A stretch of 64,000 bases of DNA from Tsukamurella sp. 1534 (GTDB lineage: Bacteria > Actinomycetota > Actinomycetes > Mycobacteriales > Mycobacteriaceae): contig NZ_HE997626.1 of assembly GCF_000312385.1 (NCBI RefSeq), positions 2,327,678 to 2,391,677 of the forward strand. Direction: 5' to 3'. This document shows positions 63,908 through 64,000 of this stretch, in pieces (the first letter of the stretch is position 1; every line of letters begins with the position of its first letter). The translations under genes were made by a program, and so were the position numbers. The notes below the pieces were generated by a model. That model did no database searches. It was not told the origin of the DNA and worked only from the letters and a program-made list of their open reading frames with translations.

Positions 63908-64000
63908 TCACCGCGGCGGGCGTGCAGGGGCCGGCGGGGGTGGCGGCGTGGTGGTGGTCGGCGCGGGACGCGCGTTCGCCGGGGGCCGCGGCGACGCGGG
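63908..64000 (-). CDS. Possible C-terminal end of an upstream membrane protein (partial)
   Basis: A minus-strand frame runs from the right edge to a TGA at 63908-63910, encoding a Pro/Ala/Thr-rich tail. It would end 34 bp before mrp, as a co-transcribed gene should. Only 30 codons are visible, so the identification is weak. It may be the tail of a DUF1003-type or similar membrane protein, but the sequence alone cannot show it. Confidence 0.35.
   Translation of the reverse strand, partial: PASPRPPANARPAPTTTTPPPPPAPARPPR

Overview
The window is high-G+C actinobacterial chromosome from a mycolic-acid-producing member of the Mycobacteriales. The evidence is accA3, accD5, accE5, wbbL, rmlD, lhr and sigE-rseA-htrA-tatB in recognisable mycobacterial neighbourhoods, an LGFP-repeat envelope protein and several PapA-type acyltransferases. 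Tsukamurella is my best guess, but that is inference. I see no tRNA, rRNA, CRISPR array, prophage or insertion sequence.

Layout. 0-8 kb: end of a hydantoin/Asp-Glu racemase-like gene, an aminotransferase, head-to-head glycerol kinase and glycerol-3-phosphate dehydrogenase, a DUF418 membrane protein and a NarL-type two-component pair. 8-27 kb is accessory: META lipoprotein, 14-TM drug exporter with a clear operator, GlxA-type regulator, dodecin, thioesterase, the giant helicase Lhr, carboxylesterase, LGFP protein, a frameshifted DUF222-HNH gene, an AidB-type flavoprotein with its TetR regulator, an FMN reductase and a cupin regulator. 27-42 kb: acyl-CoA carboxylase genes (accA3; accE5-accD5) with sufE, sseA, maf and birA. 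The M. tuberculosis order (accA3, sufE, sseA, maf, accE5, accD5, birA) is kept, but it is interrupted twice: by one condensation-domain acyltransferase between sufE and accA3, and by a six-gene operon (four PapA-like acyltransferases, an MGT-type glycosyltransferase, a VC0807-like membrane protein) between sseA and maf. That operon is the best candidate for an undescribed system, probably for an acylated glycolipid. 42-58 kb: birA, PH-domain protein, a split two-component pair, gtrA, purK-purE, fadE25, LCP protein, then rmlD-wbbL-manB for the arabinogalactan linker and nucleotide sugars. 58-64 kb: a different M. tuberculosis block (Rv1220c-Rv1229c region): O-methyltransferase, sigE, rseA, htrA, tatB, an acetyltransferase and mrp.

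How the genes fit together. Carboxylases supply malonyl-type extender units for mycolic and methyl-branched acids, and BirA biotinylates AccA3. RmlD and WbbL build the rhamnose-GlcNAc linker, and the LCP protein may attach envelope polymers. SigE, RseA and HtrA sense envelope stress. The inserted acyltransferase/glycosyltransferase operon sits inside this envelope-lipid locus.

Two sequence-level anomalies stand out. maf has no canonical start codon that preserves its conserved N-terminus. The nonamer CGACGGTGC (either strand) is far more frequent than expected. Several perfect palindromes mark likely operators: accD5/birA, fadE25, the LCP gene, the FMN reductase/cupin regulator pair and the MFS exporter.
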